Positions 21,653 through 34,200 of a stretch of DNA of 64,000 bases are shown piece by piece (position 1 is the first letter of the stretch; each line of letters begins with the position of its first letter). The notes under the pieces were generated by a model. That model was not told the DNA's origin and ran no database searches. It saw nothing but the letters and a program-made list of their open reading frames with translations. The translations under genes and the position numbers were made by a program. Origin of the DNA: Trichuris trichiura (lineage: Eukaryota; Nematoda; Enoplea; Trichinellida; Trichuridae); assembly GCA_037903355.1 (NCBI GenBank), contig JBAJFE010000025.1, forward strand, positions 930,001 through 994,000, given 5' to 3'.

Positions 21653-24473
21653 TTACAGGTGCGAATTTGAATTTTCTTGCTTCTCCGATGGCGTGACGTC
21701 AGCGGCTTTGCTTATCGAAGCGTTGCGGCTTTCTTCGCTCCTTAAGTGACGTATGCCCATGTGAGTATCATTGGCTAGCGCTCTTTGCTGTCCGCTGAAT
21801 GGAGTGCGGTTGTTTATTGCAGGCGACTGCGTCTTCTGACAAGATATTCTTGCTTTTCTGCCTGTAGAATCGAAACCATTTCCTTCTGTCGTTGGATGAA
21901 TGATTTTCAAGTTTCTGTCATTCTCCTCGTCTGAACTGCCGCTTGACGAAGCAAAGCGGGTTCCGACATTACTTTCGCCTTTGTTGTTCATACGTTCCAA
22001 GCAGCGACGAGCTGGTCCTCTTTGCAACTGCCGACTTGCCGTAGAATAACTGCTAATGACATCAGGCCTACTGGACGATGTCTTGAGCAACGAATTGCGA
22101 CGTTGCTCCAAAGCGCGTATTGTACTTCTACGAAGCGTCAACATTCTTTGCTTCCTAAAACCCAATATGGGAGTTGTCGGCTGATTCTTTAAGTGTTCGG
22201 AGGACAATGCGAAAAATCGCTTCTTGAATGCGGCGTCCAACGTTTCCGTTTGCTTTTTCATCATACTTTTTCGTGTACTTTCCAACTTTTTCACCACATT
22301 TCGTCGGCTAATCGGCTCCTCCTCAACGAACGCCTTATCGGCAATATTATCTTCGTCGATGCCTTTAATCGCTTGCAGCTCTTTCGCTATTTCTACGGCG
22401 TTCATTAGGACAACTTCCTCTTCGGACACTTTCTGATTGGCCGCTTTGCTACACCATAGATTTGTTGACGCCAAAATGTGAGCTAACGTCGTGAATCTAT
22501 GCAGAATCATAGCGGCGAATTGAAGAAGCAATAAAGTCATGAAGAAGGATAGAAAAACTAAACCAATTGGTTCCAACTGCAAACGACTGACGGTCCATTC
22601 GGGCTCGTTCGTATCCTTATTGCACGGGATAATTGTATGATTAGTTAACGGGCTGAACGGCCACTCAATGTACAAACAATTCTTCTTAAGCTGCAGAAGA
22701 AAGATGATCAGCACGAACAGAGCATTCATCATGATGAAACCAAAAGAAACTTGATTTCTCAGCTCGCGTAAGTCGTGAGCGATTTGCCTTTGATGATCGG
22801 CATTCTGATTCATTGGATAAAGATACTTTTCTCGTAGATCAGTCCAGAACAGCTCCTCGTCGTGTTCCAGACATTCTCTTTGAGCGCTTCTCAAACTGAC
22901 GTCACTCATCCAAACGTTGGCATTTTCGGAACCGTCTAAATGGAAAGATTTGATAATTTCATACCTTTAATGGAAAATGCCAACCTTGCTCTGAACACTG
23001 AGATGCGACATCAAATTCCTCCTCAATTATGTCCTCTTCGAATAATGTTGTACGATCGGCCGCTCTGGACGGTTCAGTTGGGTTTGCTCGCATATTTAAG
23101 GTAGCTGTATGGTTTCTAAGGAGCGAAAACCAATTTTCAGTGAGCTATTGAAGCGTCAAAGGGCTCTCACCTCCTATCAAGATCATTGATCCTCTTGTCT
23201 ACGGCTTCAAGCTGAGCTGAAAGCCTGCTTAGCTGTACTGATTGCATTGTCGGTGACAAGCAGCAGAGTATACGACATGCTGAACCACAACCCAACGAAT
23301 ACGTGCCTTCCAGCTGAAATAAGTTCACCTTTAAAACTGACCTTCATTTTGTGACGTGTCTATACGTCGACGGTTGCGTCATCAGTCGTTGACGTCACAT
23401 TCTTGTCAGTTGCGTTGACTCTTTTGGGCCTGTCGTCAGCTACTGCAACGACCTCTCTGGTTCCCCAACTAACGACGTGCAGATTGCAAACGGAGTAAAT
23501 GGTGAGCAGCAGATACATGCAAGGAATTGCCAGGAAGTAGAGAATGCCGGGGACAATGCAAAAAAATTCGGACGGATGAAGACAGGCAGCAATAAAAAAG
23601 CTGAAAAATCGTTCACCCATATAAAACAGCCTGACGGAAATATGTATATACACATTATCTTAACGCTTTTGGAAAAGACAAAAGGCATATCCAGGCCTAA
23701 AGTGGATTTCTATGCAAATAATTTGGATCAAAATAAATTTGAATAAATAGAGCTTTGCCGGTGGAGTCACAATGAAGCTATTATTACCTGCATATTACAA
23801 CCAAAAGGAAGACAGCGTGCGGTGAATAGATACCGTCTTTTTGAATCTGCACCGCTGTACCAACGATGACGGCCATCATTAGTAGAGCAAACAACGCTCC
23901 GCTGACCTGAGCGACTTTCAGCTGCAGGCGGCAAAAAAACAATTGGCAAATAAAAGTTTACTGTAATCATAATTACCTGCGTTTCAGTTGTGCATGTTAG
24001 GCAGACAACCGCGAACAGTCCAACTGGAAAGAATATGAGAAAGAAAGAGACGTACGTTTCCGTATTGAATGAAATGTTCACTGCACCAACGATCATCAGA
24101 AGGATTGTTCCGGGACCGAGCACATTGCTAAGCAGCATGGCGAATTGATATGCAATGTACCTGCAACACCTTTCAGTGGAACAACAAAAACGACAAATCG
24201 TTATACCATATCGATATGCTATCATTGAGACGAATTACATTTTTATAATCGGCCAACAGATCGATTATATTTGCTACTGTTGAAGGTATCCATCGACGAC
24301 GCTGATTGAAAAACTCATTAAAACCTTCAGGTGCAAAAGTTAGCGCATCTGATGCGGCGCAGTATTCAACACGATAACCGCGTTGCAGCAGTAAAGTACA
24401 AAGCCAACGGTCTTCACCTGAAATGGAAAATTGACTATCAATACAATGTTATATTATTGCACAAGAAAGGAAA

Positions 24474-24515
<42 letters not shown>

Positions 24516-27500
24516 ACTCACCTTGGTCATATTGTATGTAGTCCTTAGCTGCTTCGGCAGTCGTCGCATATCTACGCAATACGTTGTCGTCCATTAGGGC
24601 GGCGGAACGGAAAAGTGAGAAGCATCCTGGAGCGCATAGGACGCAACCGAACATGTGTTCAGTTGCTTTTTGGAACCAATGACCAATGGCATACTCGAAC
24701 TTTTGGTACCAAATCATTGGTCCTTTACCTCGAGGATGCATTCGCCCGCAGGCTGCACCAAGGCGGCGGTTCTTCTTCATCAAATCAACAAGTAGATGCA
24801 CAGACGATGGTTTGAAATCAACGTCACCATCCAATGTTAATATGTACGTGTTTTCAGCGATTATCTCTTTACGCCGTATTCCGTCTATTTTTTCCATCAA
24901 ACGATATCCCAGCAGATAGTACATGTACATAACCTTAAAATTTTTTGAAAATGTCATTTTTTAACTTTGTTGACCCTGAAACTTACTTGACTCCAGCGTT
25001 TACGAACTCTTATTTTTGCTTTGTCCTTCAAGTGAACGGTAAGTTTATTTTTTCCGGGCAACGTCCAAACTAGACGGCCTCCGTAAGGTGTACAGGAAAT
25101 TTCTGGTGGTTTCACACGCATTATTGTACGATGCACTGCCCTTGAATACACTTACAGTAAGTAATAAGTGACCAAAACCTGAATGACTCCTAACTAACCC
25201 GGCTGCAACGTCAATCACTTGAAGTAATTGGCGAACAAATCGATTAAGTACTGGCTCGGAATATTCGTTTACTTCAAAGGCATCGTCAAAAAATATGTGT
25301 GCTAAAATAAAAGAAAAATTATACAAATCAATTCAGACTGCGCCTCGGCTTGACTCAGAAACAACTGGTCCTGTTGCCATATTTGCATTCACATATGTAC
25401 AGTTTGCCTAGCATATACGCAGTTAATGTTGATACACAGAAAGCATATATAGTAGCTGCAGAGCGAGTACGTATGTATGCAGTATAGAGCAGGCACTCAG
25501 TGCATGTTACTTACACGTATTTTCTGCTCTCTACAGTTTCTACAGCATACGCGTAATATAGAGGTTGTATATCGTATATACTCAAAAAATGGAACTTAGG
25601 GCAATCACGTAGTATACTTTTCCCGTAAGCAGAATACCGGCTGTAGCCACGGTTTATATGGTAGACGTGTAGTATGCGTGCTGTATGTATTTGCATACGA
25701 AAAATATTTACATCATACATGATTTATACGAGGTACAAATAGCTTAAAACTAGGAGAACTATCGCATATAAAATTGCACGCATGGAACCTAGAACTTGTA
25801 CATGGTTTACGTTGCATATAAAGAAAGTATTTATGATACCTATCCTCTCCGCAACATACACGAAGTATCCACGTTGTACATACGTGCATAGAGGAAATAT
25901 TTAGTGTATATATGGCATAAAGACACTACAAATTGCTTATAAGTAATACATTTGAGATATGGAGGATTCATTGCCGCATATTTAGTATCTATGGGACATA
26001 CACCTGCCTACAGGATATACACTTGGTACGTATGGTGCGCACGTAGTATAGTGCGCGTATAACCTAGAGATACTATTAATAGATATTGCAAATACCTATA
26101 TTACGGCCTATAAGAACACCCCTCTACCTAAGTAATGGGTGGTAATAATTAGCCCAATTGGTACTTCCTAGGCTCGCATTCGACTTATTAGTCCTATGAG
26201 CTGAACAGCAATTCTTCTACCTCAATTAGACTCACTAAGTGATTAACTGGGCCAATCATTACTACCCATTACTTAGGTAGAGGGGTGTTCTTATAGGCCG
26301 TAATATACGCTACCTTCTTTATAAGCAATGTATACCATGTGCTTGCTATAAGCACCGTTCATATTTGCACCGCGTAATAACGTCATCATAGACACTAGAC
26401 ATGTGCCTGGGGATATGGGATATCAGATATTTTATTTAAAAGCAATTTATGCCACGTGAATACTATACATGGCCTGAATGTATCCTATAGCCAAACATAT
26501 ACGCCTTGAAACCTACACGTATTCCGCAAAAAAGGGTAGACATCATAAACATCTTTTTTATGCCCAACATAATCCATTTACATGTCATAGATCCCATAAA
26601 AATCCCATGAATGCAGTTACATGCGCCATAGATACTACAACCATGCTGTAGAGACCATCTATGCCGCAGGTCGAAGCAATGCAGCTTGACCCAACCAACT
26701 TGACGAAACAATTAGTCCTATTGCTATACCTGCACTTACGTACACAATCCCCTTCGTGTAACTCCAGTATACTTAGTACGTAGAAGGTATGTATACTAAC
26801 TACACGGCCGGAATATACGTAAGCAATACACGCTACTTACACGTAAACTATTTTTTGTTTTCCAAGGTTTCTATAACACATGCATAACAAAAAAGTTGTA
26901 TACGGTATACATTAAAGATATTCATGGAATTTGCGGCATTCAAGCAGTATATTTTGCCCATAAGCAGAATACCTGCTACAGCTATGGTTTCTTTTGAATA
27001 GACGTCGTATGTATGCTGTATGTATTTGCATAGCAGAAATATTGGCTGTATATATGGCATGAACAGAGTATACATTGTTTATAAGCAGGATATTTGTAAT
27101 ATACACAGTCTGCGGATACACGTGCACTATCTGTGGTATATATTTACCCACAGGACATCATTATGCCATGTATGGTATGGCATGGTGATGTCCTGTAGGT
27201 AAACATAGATACAAACCCAAATGCGTACAGGCGCAAAAGAAATAAAGAAAGAAGCAAGCGAGGACAACGATGGCGGCGGCGCAGAGACAGATAGATCAGT
27301 TAGAGGAAAGAAGAACTCTTAAAACGGACGGATTTGCAAGTTTTATTCGCTCGTTGTTGCTCAGTTGCTGCTCCGTCACGGTAGGTCAATTAGGAGCTCG
27401 CTCTGACGTTTGACTGACTAGGTGGGCCAAAGCTCGACGACTCACGATACAGCTGACAGCTGCGGCCCCCGGCCGAAGCTGGGCGAATGGAGGGGCTTGC

Positions 27501-30500
27501 AACCATGAAGACCGACCCGACGGCGGATACATTTCACGCTGAAGACGGGTTAAGGTAGGACCCGAAAGCTCTGTCAAGAACGTTTGTAACAATAAACGGT
27601 ACATGAAAAACGGGTTAAAAACCGTAAAAGTTTTTTCAGATACAGTTGATGGCATAAATATGCCCCGTAGCGAATATATACCACAGATACTGCACGTATA
27701 GCCGTAGAGCCTGTATAACACCAATATCCTATTTATAAACAGTGTATACTGTGTTTATATCATATATACACCAAATATTCCCACTATGCAAATGTATACA
27801 ACACAGATACCGCATCTATGCCGTAGAGACCATTTATGCCATAGATACCCTATTTATAAGCAATGTATACCACGTAGAAGTCATATATAACGTAAACATT
27901 TTTCGTATACAAGTACATACACCATACATACTAAATGTATACCGCAGAAACTATGGCCATAGCAGCAAATGTATACAACACAGATACCGCATCTATGCCG
28001 TAGATACCCTATTTATAAGCAATGTATACCACGTAGAAGTCATATATAACGTAAACATTTTTCGTATACAAGTACATACACCATACATACTAAATGTTTA
28101 CCGCAGAAACTATGGCCATAGCAGGTTTTGTGCTTACAGGCAAAGTATATTGCGTGAATGCCGCAGATTCCATGAATATCTTAGATATATACCTCTATGT
28201 TATGCATATGTTGTAGAAACTATGGAGAACAGAAAGTAGTTTACTTCTGCATAGTACTTGTGTACTGCATAAATACATGTTGGCTGTATAGTTAGTATAC
28301 ATGCCTTCTATGTAATAAGTATACTAAATTTACACTGAGCAAATTGTTTACATGAATGCAACTATGGCAATAGAATTAATTGCTTCTAGGCCAAGTTAAT
28401 TTGAAGTCAAGTCGGCGAACTAAAGTCGATTAGGTCAAGTTGAAGCGCACTGGCCGTCGGTATCCTACTTAGAAGCAATGTGTACTGCGTAGAAGTCATA
28501 TATGACGTAAATATTTCTCGTATGCAAATACAGCATATGCGTGCTACAAGTGTACCACATAAACCGCGGCTGCCGCAGGTATTCTGCTTCTAGACATACG
28601 CGCTAGCTCTGCAGTTGCTATATATGCTCTATATGTATCACGTATGCTGGATACACACCAAGCAAACTATGCAAAGTTAGTGCAGGTACGGCAACAGGTG
28701 CAATTGTTTCCAGGTCGATTCTTGTCGAATTCGATATTATGCCGAAACAATTTAAGGATTCTGTGAATAATGTGACGAGGTTAATTCTTCTAAGTTTAAC
28801 ATGCCGCATATCTCAGGGCAAAGAAAAAGGGCACATTACAAAGACGAGTTTTTAAGGAACAATATAAATCATTTATAAAAGAGTAGGCAGGTACAATTGG
28901 AAATAGCGGGAGTCAGTTTGAAGAATTAATCATTCGAAAATAATTCAAATTTTTAGGATGCCCCATTTACCAACTAAGTACCTTCAAACTCGTAATAGTC
29001 CGGATCGACAACTTTCAAGTATTTTTGCACATTCCTTCGGGCGCACTGGTCTTCGTCCAACCTGCAACAGCGCTGCTATACAATATAGATATCGGAAAGA
29101 GTAAACAAATACCTTAATATCGACTTCAGCATGCAAATCATTTCTTGAGAAGTTTCGTGCCACATCGTTGCGCACGCGTACAATTTCGTAATGCAGTCGG
29201 CCGGATTCACCGTCTCTTCTTTACTTTGATCCGAAGATTTCATATCCGAATGGGAAAGCTTCTGCCGAGCATATACGCTCGATATTGTTTCGTATATACT
29301 GACAGCGTTATCTTCGTCAGCTTCGAAGTCAATAACCTAACAAAAACGAAACTTAACAGCCCCTATTCATAGAGTAAAAAGTTTAGTCGTCTGTTAAGCT
29401 TTTAATAATATAATCAGTTGAGAGGATTTAAAAAATATGTAAAAGCTACCTCAGTTTTAATTTTCTGCTGGTCGTCTCTCCACTGATTGTACAGCAAAGA
29501 TTGTTCGACTAAAATTCCACTGTACCATGGAAGTACAAAAAGCCTAAAGCAACAACATATTAAACAGTAAGCAAAAATTAATTGCTATTTTTATAACCAG
29601 GTTGCAGGCTTAAAAAGGCGGGAAAAGTCTCTCCCGCATTTATGCTAATTTAGAGCATATAAGCTAAAAGTTTTTGGGGCACCTGTCCGTGTTAGCCAAT
29701 CGTTCGCACTTTGGTTGCCAAACGTGAAGGGTTGTCCAAAATTGGGAAAAAATCCAAGCAAGCCAAGCCCACGTCAACGGTTGGCGAAAGAAGTCGATCA
29801 AATCGTCGCCGCTGGTTGGGCAGTACCAAAAAAAATTTTCCGGCAAAATAGAGCTCAACGTGCAAAGATCCTTTTGCTTGGACGTACACGCCATTGCCAT
29901 ACCGACAACAAGCAAAGGTTGAACGCATGTCAACGGAAGAGCAAAGGATATTCGCTGCATTTTTGTTTTGCATGCAAATTTAGCGCATTGATAGACTAGA
30001 AAAGCGCTTAGAAATTGAAGCAGACATGTGTTGAACGAATTCCACGGATTGCTATACGTAAGCTTCGTTACGAACGATTGGCCTGTATGGTCAATGGTCG
30101 AACGCTTCATGCGGACAAAGTCGCCCATTCTGTCTTCTTCCTCCTCCTCGTCTTCGACAAATTCGCCAAGTCCATTTGGTATCAGACGACGAGCATCGAT
30201 GACAACTGGATTTTCATGCTTTCTTGGAAAACTACTGGACTTTGTACTTGGCATATTTGGGCTTTCGAATTCCCAAGCGGAACCTACGTAAGCAGCCGAA
30301 GGGTCAATCGAGCTTTGTACCAGCGTTTTCATTGGCAATGGGCGAAAAAGATCAAGGGCAAACAACTCGCCAACATTCATACGCGTCGTGGCGAACAATA
30401 CGGCAAAAGCCGCGTACAAAACTACTTTCCAAAGGCTAACCACAACGTAGACTTTGCTTCGACCCTGCCGAAGCTTTTGGGCTAATGTAGCCATACTACG

Positions 30501-31538
30501 TACAAAGCGCATTGGCGATTTGTGGCTTACGTAGTTTTCCCACCAAGCAACCGATATGAGAGCTACGGACAATGGTGGCGCCCAGTTGTAAATATCCGAC
30601 GTCCCTTTAAGAATTGTTGACCATAGCCAAAGGGGAGCCATTTGAATTCCTATGCAAATGATGTCAACGGTAACGAGAATAAAATTCCAACGGCTCAGCT
30701 TGCGAGACAATGGCGTGAGTATAGCCGGAACAAGGCCTGTACAACTGGTCAAGCACAATCCCCTAACAGCGCCCATATTTGGCAGCAGATGAAATGTGAG
30801 CAAGCCAATTCCCGCCGCGTAGCATGTCTCCGTTAGGAAAGCCTTGAAGAAAGGAGCAAAAAATAGCAAAACAACAAAACACTTCCAATTCTAACCGTAA
30901 CAAAATGGAAAAACGTTGGCTTGCGGACATTACGAAACCATATACGGTAGAAGCACTTTATGGTGCATACAAATTCGGGCAAGCTGACAGCCGCCATGGT
31001 TAGCCATATCCATTGAACGGTATTACGATTGTCGATACGAGCAATGCTGTTCACCTTTGCAACGGAGCCTAAATGAATTTTAAAAAAACAAGTTTGAATT
31101 GCGAGAGAATGAGTCACATTCTCTACCTGACGCTTGTAGCTCGTAGTGGCAATGCGTAAAGTTTTTATCCGTCCACCCAACACTTGTGGCCATTAGGAGA
31201 AAACTGGCTTTGGCAAAAATGCAGCTGAGCAATGTTAGAAGGAATATGACCGCGTAAGCGCTTAGCTTTAACGCTTGAAGAGACAACTCGTGCCAAAAAC
31301 GAGGTCCCGACGAGTCGACTTGAAATGGCAAAAGCCGGAAGACATCCCACGACTTGAACTCTTCGGTGAAACTGCAAAAAGCGCGGGTTGCAATGGAAAG
31401 TTAAAAAAAGCCATCGTATACCACTGAGCATCGTCCGGACGCTTGCTCGTCCTGAAACAATTGTATATTATACAGATATGTATAAGAAGGAAGGCAACTT
31501 TTCCACCTCTTAGAGAACTCGTGAAGTTTGGGCCCCAT
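21653..31538 (-). CDS. Chitin synthase, 18 coding exons
   Basis: A multi-pass membrane glycosyltransferase (GT2) that polymerises UDP-GlcNAc into chitin for eggshell or pharyngeal cuticle in nematodes. Exons (minus strand): 31538-31507, 31451-31422, 31371-31127, 31068-30896, 30842-29683, 29543-29450, 29336-29113, 29061-28982, 25301-25199, 25140-24987, 24933-24522, 24417-24207, 24160-23977, 23921-23788, 23630-23366, 23313-23171, 23115-22985, 22935-21653. All junctions keep phase and give 1685 aa. Landmarks: AHIFFDDAFE (~680), TLDGDVDFKP, EDRWL (~904), QRRRW (~940), WGTRE (~1133), a short coiled coil (QLSRLSAQLEAVDKRI), two late membrane spans and a ~300-residue polar tail. N-terminal membrane spans come from exons 3-5. 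The first two tiny exons and the start ATG (31538) are the least certain. Exons 8 and 9 are separated by a 3.7 kb repeat-filled intron. The paralogue (chs-1 or chs-2) was not decided. Confidence 0.93.
24476..24509. repeat. (TA)n microsatellite in a chitin synthase intron
   Basis: An uninterrupted AT dinucleotide run of about 34 bp sits in the 104 bp intron between the exon ending YDQG and the exon beginning EDRWL. It is likely to vary in length between individuals. Confidence 0.9.
26097..26306. mobile_element. MITE with ~60 bp terminal inverted repeats
   Basis: TATTACGGCCTATAAGAACA and the following CCCCTCTACCTAAGTAATGG at 26099-26140 are repeated as the reverse complement at 26264-26305. 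The inverted repeats continue imperfectly for about 60 bp (AATAATTAGCCCAATTGG against AATGATTGGCCCAGTTAA). The central part is unrelated. TA/TATA flanks both ends, so a TA target duplication is possible. It has no coding capacity and lies in the chitin synthase intron. Confidence 0.75.
27140..27208. repeat. Short foldback in the chitin synthase intron
   Basis: TATTTACCCACAGGACATCA (27140-27159) continues as TTATGCCAT and pairs with ATGGCATGGTGATGTCCTGT and AGGTAAACATA (27178-27208), giving a stem of about 28 bp with few mismatches and a loop of about 9 bases. Confidence 0.6.
27225..27640. other. GC-richer segment interrupting the intron repeat
   Basis: About 400 bp of clearly higher GC content (for example GGCGGCGGCGCAGAG and GCTGCGGCCCCCGGCCGAAG) lies in the AT-rich periodic repeat and lacks the TATACC units. 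It looks like an insertion of different origin. I could not identify ends, a target duplication or a product. Confidence 0.5.
27789..28125. repeat. Recent ~177 bp tandem duplication in the intron repeat
   Basis: The block from CAAATGTATACAACACAGAT (27789) to GCAGAAACTATGGCCATAGC is repeated starting at 27966 with near identity. The second copy lacks about 18 bases (AGACCATTTATGCCATAG), which is one period of the underlying repeat. This supports the inferred unit size. Confidence 0.85.
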
Positions 31539-32250
31539 GCAAATCCGACCGATAATAGCCTTGTAGGGAAATCTCTCTAAAGCAAAGCAACTTCCGAATG
31601 GGAAATTTTTAAATTCCGAGTTTACATAATGATAAGTTGCCTTGTAGCAACGCGTCAGGCTGGAGCCTAACGGCTAGAAGGAGACAATTCCACCCGAATG
31701 ACATGTGCATCCTGAAATATCCGTCGACGAGAGGCCATTTACTCAGCGTTGTAACTGCTCGGGTAAACAAGAGGAACCGTTGTCGTCGTCTCGAATAGTA
31801 TTTGTCCATTACCACTTGAGGACGCGTAACGTGCCGTAAGACCAAGTCCCGACCCGGTTCCAATCGACAAGACGACGTAAAGAGTGCCAAGTTGTGTTCT
31901 GTTACGACCAGCCACCTTTGACAAGTACAACATGAGATCATTTCATAAACTTTATATCGACCCGTGTTACAACCGACAAAATTGCGTGCCAACCGAGCAG
32001 ACGAGTACGACAAGTCATGTTTACCCATCGGCCGGTTGGAAGTGGTGGCAGTCCCGCCTCCTTGGTAAAACATTCACACTCCGGCATAACTTCCCGTTCA
32101 TTCTTGCTCACAATGAGTGAACGAACGACCTTGCATGCCTAACAGCAACGTGCGTAATGCGTATGTATGTACATTCGACTTTTATTGTTTCCACTCGCGT
32201 TAACTAATTTGATAAAATTCAAAAACAAAAAAATTTTATAAATAATATAT
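31539..32250. promoter_or_regulatory. Region upstream of chitin synthase
   Basis: Immediately 5' of the proposed chitin synthase ATG at 31538 on the minus strand. It should contain its promoter and leader. No TATA box or splice-leader acceptor was identified with confidence. If the first two small exons are wrong, additional coding exons could lie here. Confidence 0.3.
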
Positions 32251-34200
32251 AGCGCCGTTACGAACAAGTAGAAGCTGTATATAGCAGCGTGAAGTACGCA
32301 TCGCTTCAATAGGCGACCAAATAGTAAAATTAGAGACCCAATTCCGAAATCCAATCCCGAATAGGTCGAAAATGCACTGCAAAACTTTTGTTTTGTGGCA
32401 GTTGCGGATTGGCATCTTTTAGATAAGGAATGTATTTGAGTGTACGAAGTTTTCGACGTAATAACGCCTCTACTCAAGCACATTTCTTGACTAGAAGAAG
32501 ACATCAATGCACAACTGCAGCCAGGCCAAAGTTTACCGTGCATTTTCGACTTATTCGGGATTCGGACTTCGTAAATCCGATTGCGAGTGCTGTTAGTGCG
32601 ATGAGCTTGACGGAGAAAAAATAAATTAATCACTCTTACTAACCTTGTAAACGGAATTCGTAATCAAAGATGACTTAGCCAAGGTGATGTAATGGTATTG
32701 ATATGCTAAAAATATATAGTAACTTCTTGCAACGGAAGCTGCAAAAAATGATGCTTTCTTCCCGTAAGCAGTTGGGACGTATTCGGCAAAATACGAACTT
32801 TCCAAGACGATAACGAAATGATGAGACGTGCGTCGTAGGCTGTGAAAAACTCATTAAGTATTCATAAATGAACAAGAACAGTAGCAGTCGAAATCCCGAA
32901 TGAGCCAATATCCCGAATAGGTCGAAAATACAATGTAAAAGTTGGTATCTTCCATATAAGGAATGTATTTGAATATAAGCTTTATTGTACCAGGCTTGTT
33001 CGCAGCTAGTGATATAAAAAGCAAGACCAGTACAACAACGCCTCTACACAGGTACATTCTTTACACAGAAGATGCCAAACTGTATGTTGTATTTTCGACT
33101 TTTCGGGATTTTGCCAAAAACCGGAATAAAAAAACGCTATTGGGCTTATACATACATTATGCGTTTCAATATACACTAACTTTTCCGCACTTCCGACTGT
33201 TTCGGAAAGCTGTGCAAAATAGAATGATACATAACGACGAACGTTACGAACACGTAGAAGCTGTATATAGCAGCGGGAAGTATGCATCGCTTCAATAGGC
33301 AACCTACTAGTAAAATTCGGAACCCAATCCTGAAAAGGTCAAAAATGCACTGCAAAACTTTCCTTTTGTGGCTGTTGCGCATTGGCATCTTTTGGATAAA
33401 GAATGTATTTGAGTGTACGAAGTTGTCGGCGCAATAACGCCTCTATTCAAGCACATTTCTTGACTAGAAAAAAAACGACAATGTACAACGGCCGCCAGGC
33501 CAAAATTTGCAGTGCTTTTTCGACTTATTCGGGATTCGGACTTCATAAGTTCAATTGCTAGTGCTGTTAGTGCGATGAGCTGGACGGAGGAAAAATAATC
33601 ATTTTTACTAACCTTGCAAACAGAAGTCGTAATCAAAGATGACCTAGCCAAGGTGATGTAATGGTATTCATATGCTAAAAATATAAAGTAACTTCTTGCG
33701 ACAAAGAGCTGCAAAAAAATGAAGCTTTCTTCCCTTAAGCAGTTAGGACGTATTCGGCAAAATACGTACTTTCAAAGAAGATAACGAAAAGATGAGACGT
33801 GCGTCGCAGGCTGTGAAAAACTCATTAAAATTCATAAATGAACAAAAACAGTAGTAGTCAAGATTTTGACAGCCGAAATCCCGAATGGGCCAATATCCCG
33901 AATAGGTCGAAAATACACTGTAAAGCTTGGTATCTTCTATATAAGGAATGTATTTGAAAAGGCGTTATTTTATACCGGCTTTGTTCGAAGCTAGTACAAT
34001 AACGCCTCTACGCAGATACATTCCTTATACGGAAGATGCCAAACTGTACGGACTATTTTCGACTTTTCGGAATTTTGGAATAATCCTGAATAAAAAAAAT
34101 ATTATTGGGCTTATACATACGTTATGCATTTTAACATACACTAACTTTCCTGCACTTCCGACTATTTCCAAAAGCTGTACGAAGTAGAAGAAAAATAATA
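32250..34200. repeat. ~980 bp tandem duplication carrying two alternating MITE types
   Basis: The segment starting CGTTACGAACAAGTAGAAGC (32254) recurs at 33243. Each unit has two elements with inverted ends built on ATCCCGAATAGGTCGAAAAT. Type 1 is at 32353-32562 and 33326-33535, with GTGCATTTTCGACTTATTCG at the right end. Type 2 is at 32910-33111 and 33895-34075, with TATTTTCGACTTTTCGG at the right end. Both types also share AAGGAATGTATTTGA and AATAACGCCTCTAC. The units differ by several percent. No coding capacity. Confidence 0.78.

Larger units (their letters stand above)
25330..28960. repeat. Degenerate ~18-22 nt periodic repeat filling a chitin synthase intron
   Basis: Most of the 3.7 kb intron (25302-28981) consists of imperfect units built on RTATACC/RTAGATACC cores, spaced about 18-22 nt apart, with filler such as ATTTATGCC, CATATAT and GCAAATGTATAC. 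Part of it (about 25500-25740 and 26840-27150) is arranged in one orientation, and another part (about 27740-28240, again 28480-28620) in the opposite one. The 26.9 kb and 28.1 kb stretches are recognisably inverted copies. Interspersed insertions are listed separately. No coding function is likely. Confidence 0.7.

Noticed and set aside
25500..28240. Open frames with many Tyr/Ile/His residues in the chitin synthase intron
   Set aside because: They are translations of the periodic TATACC repeat and follow its period. There is no sign of coding selection.
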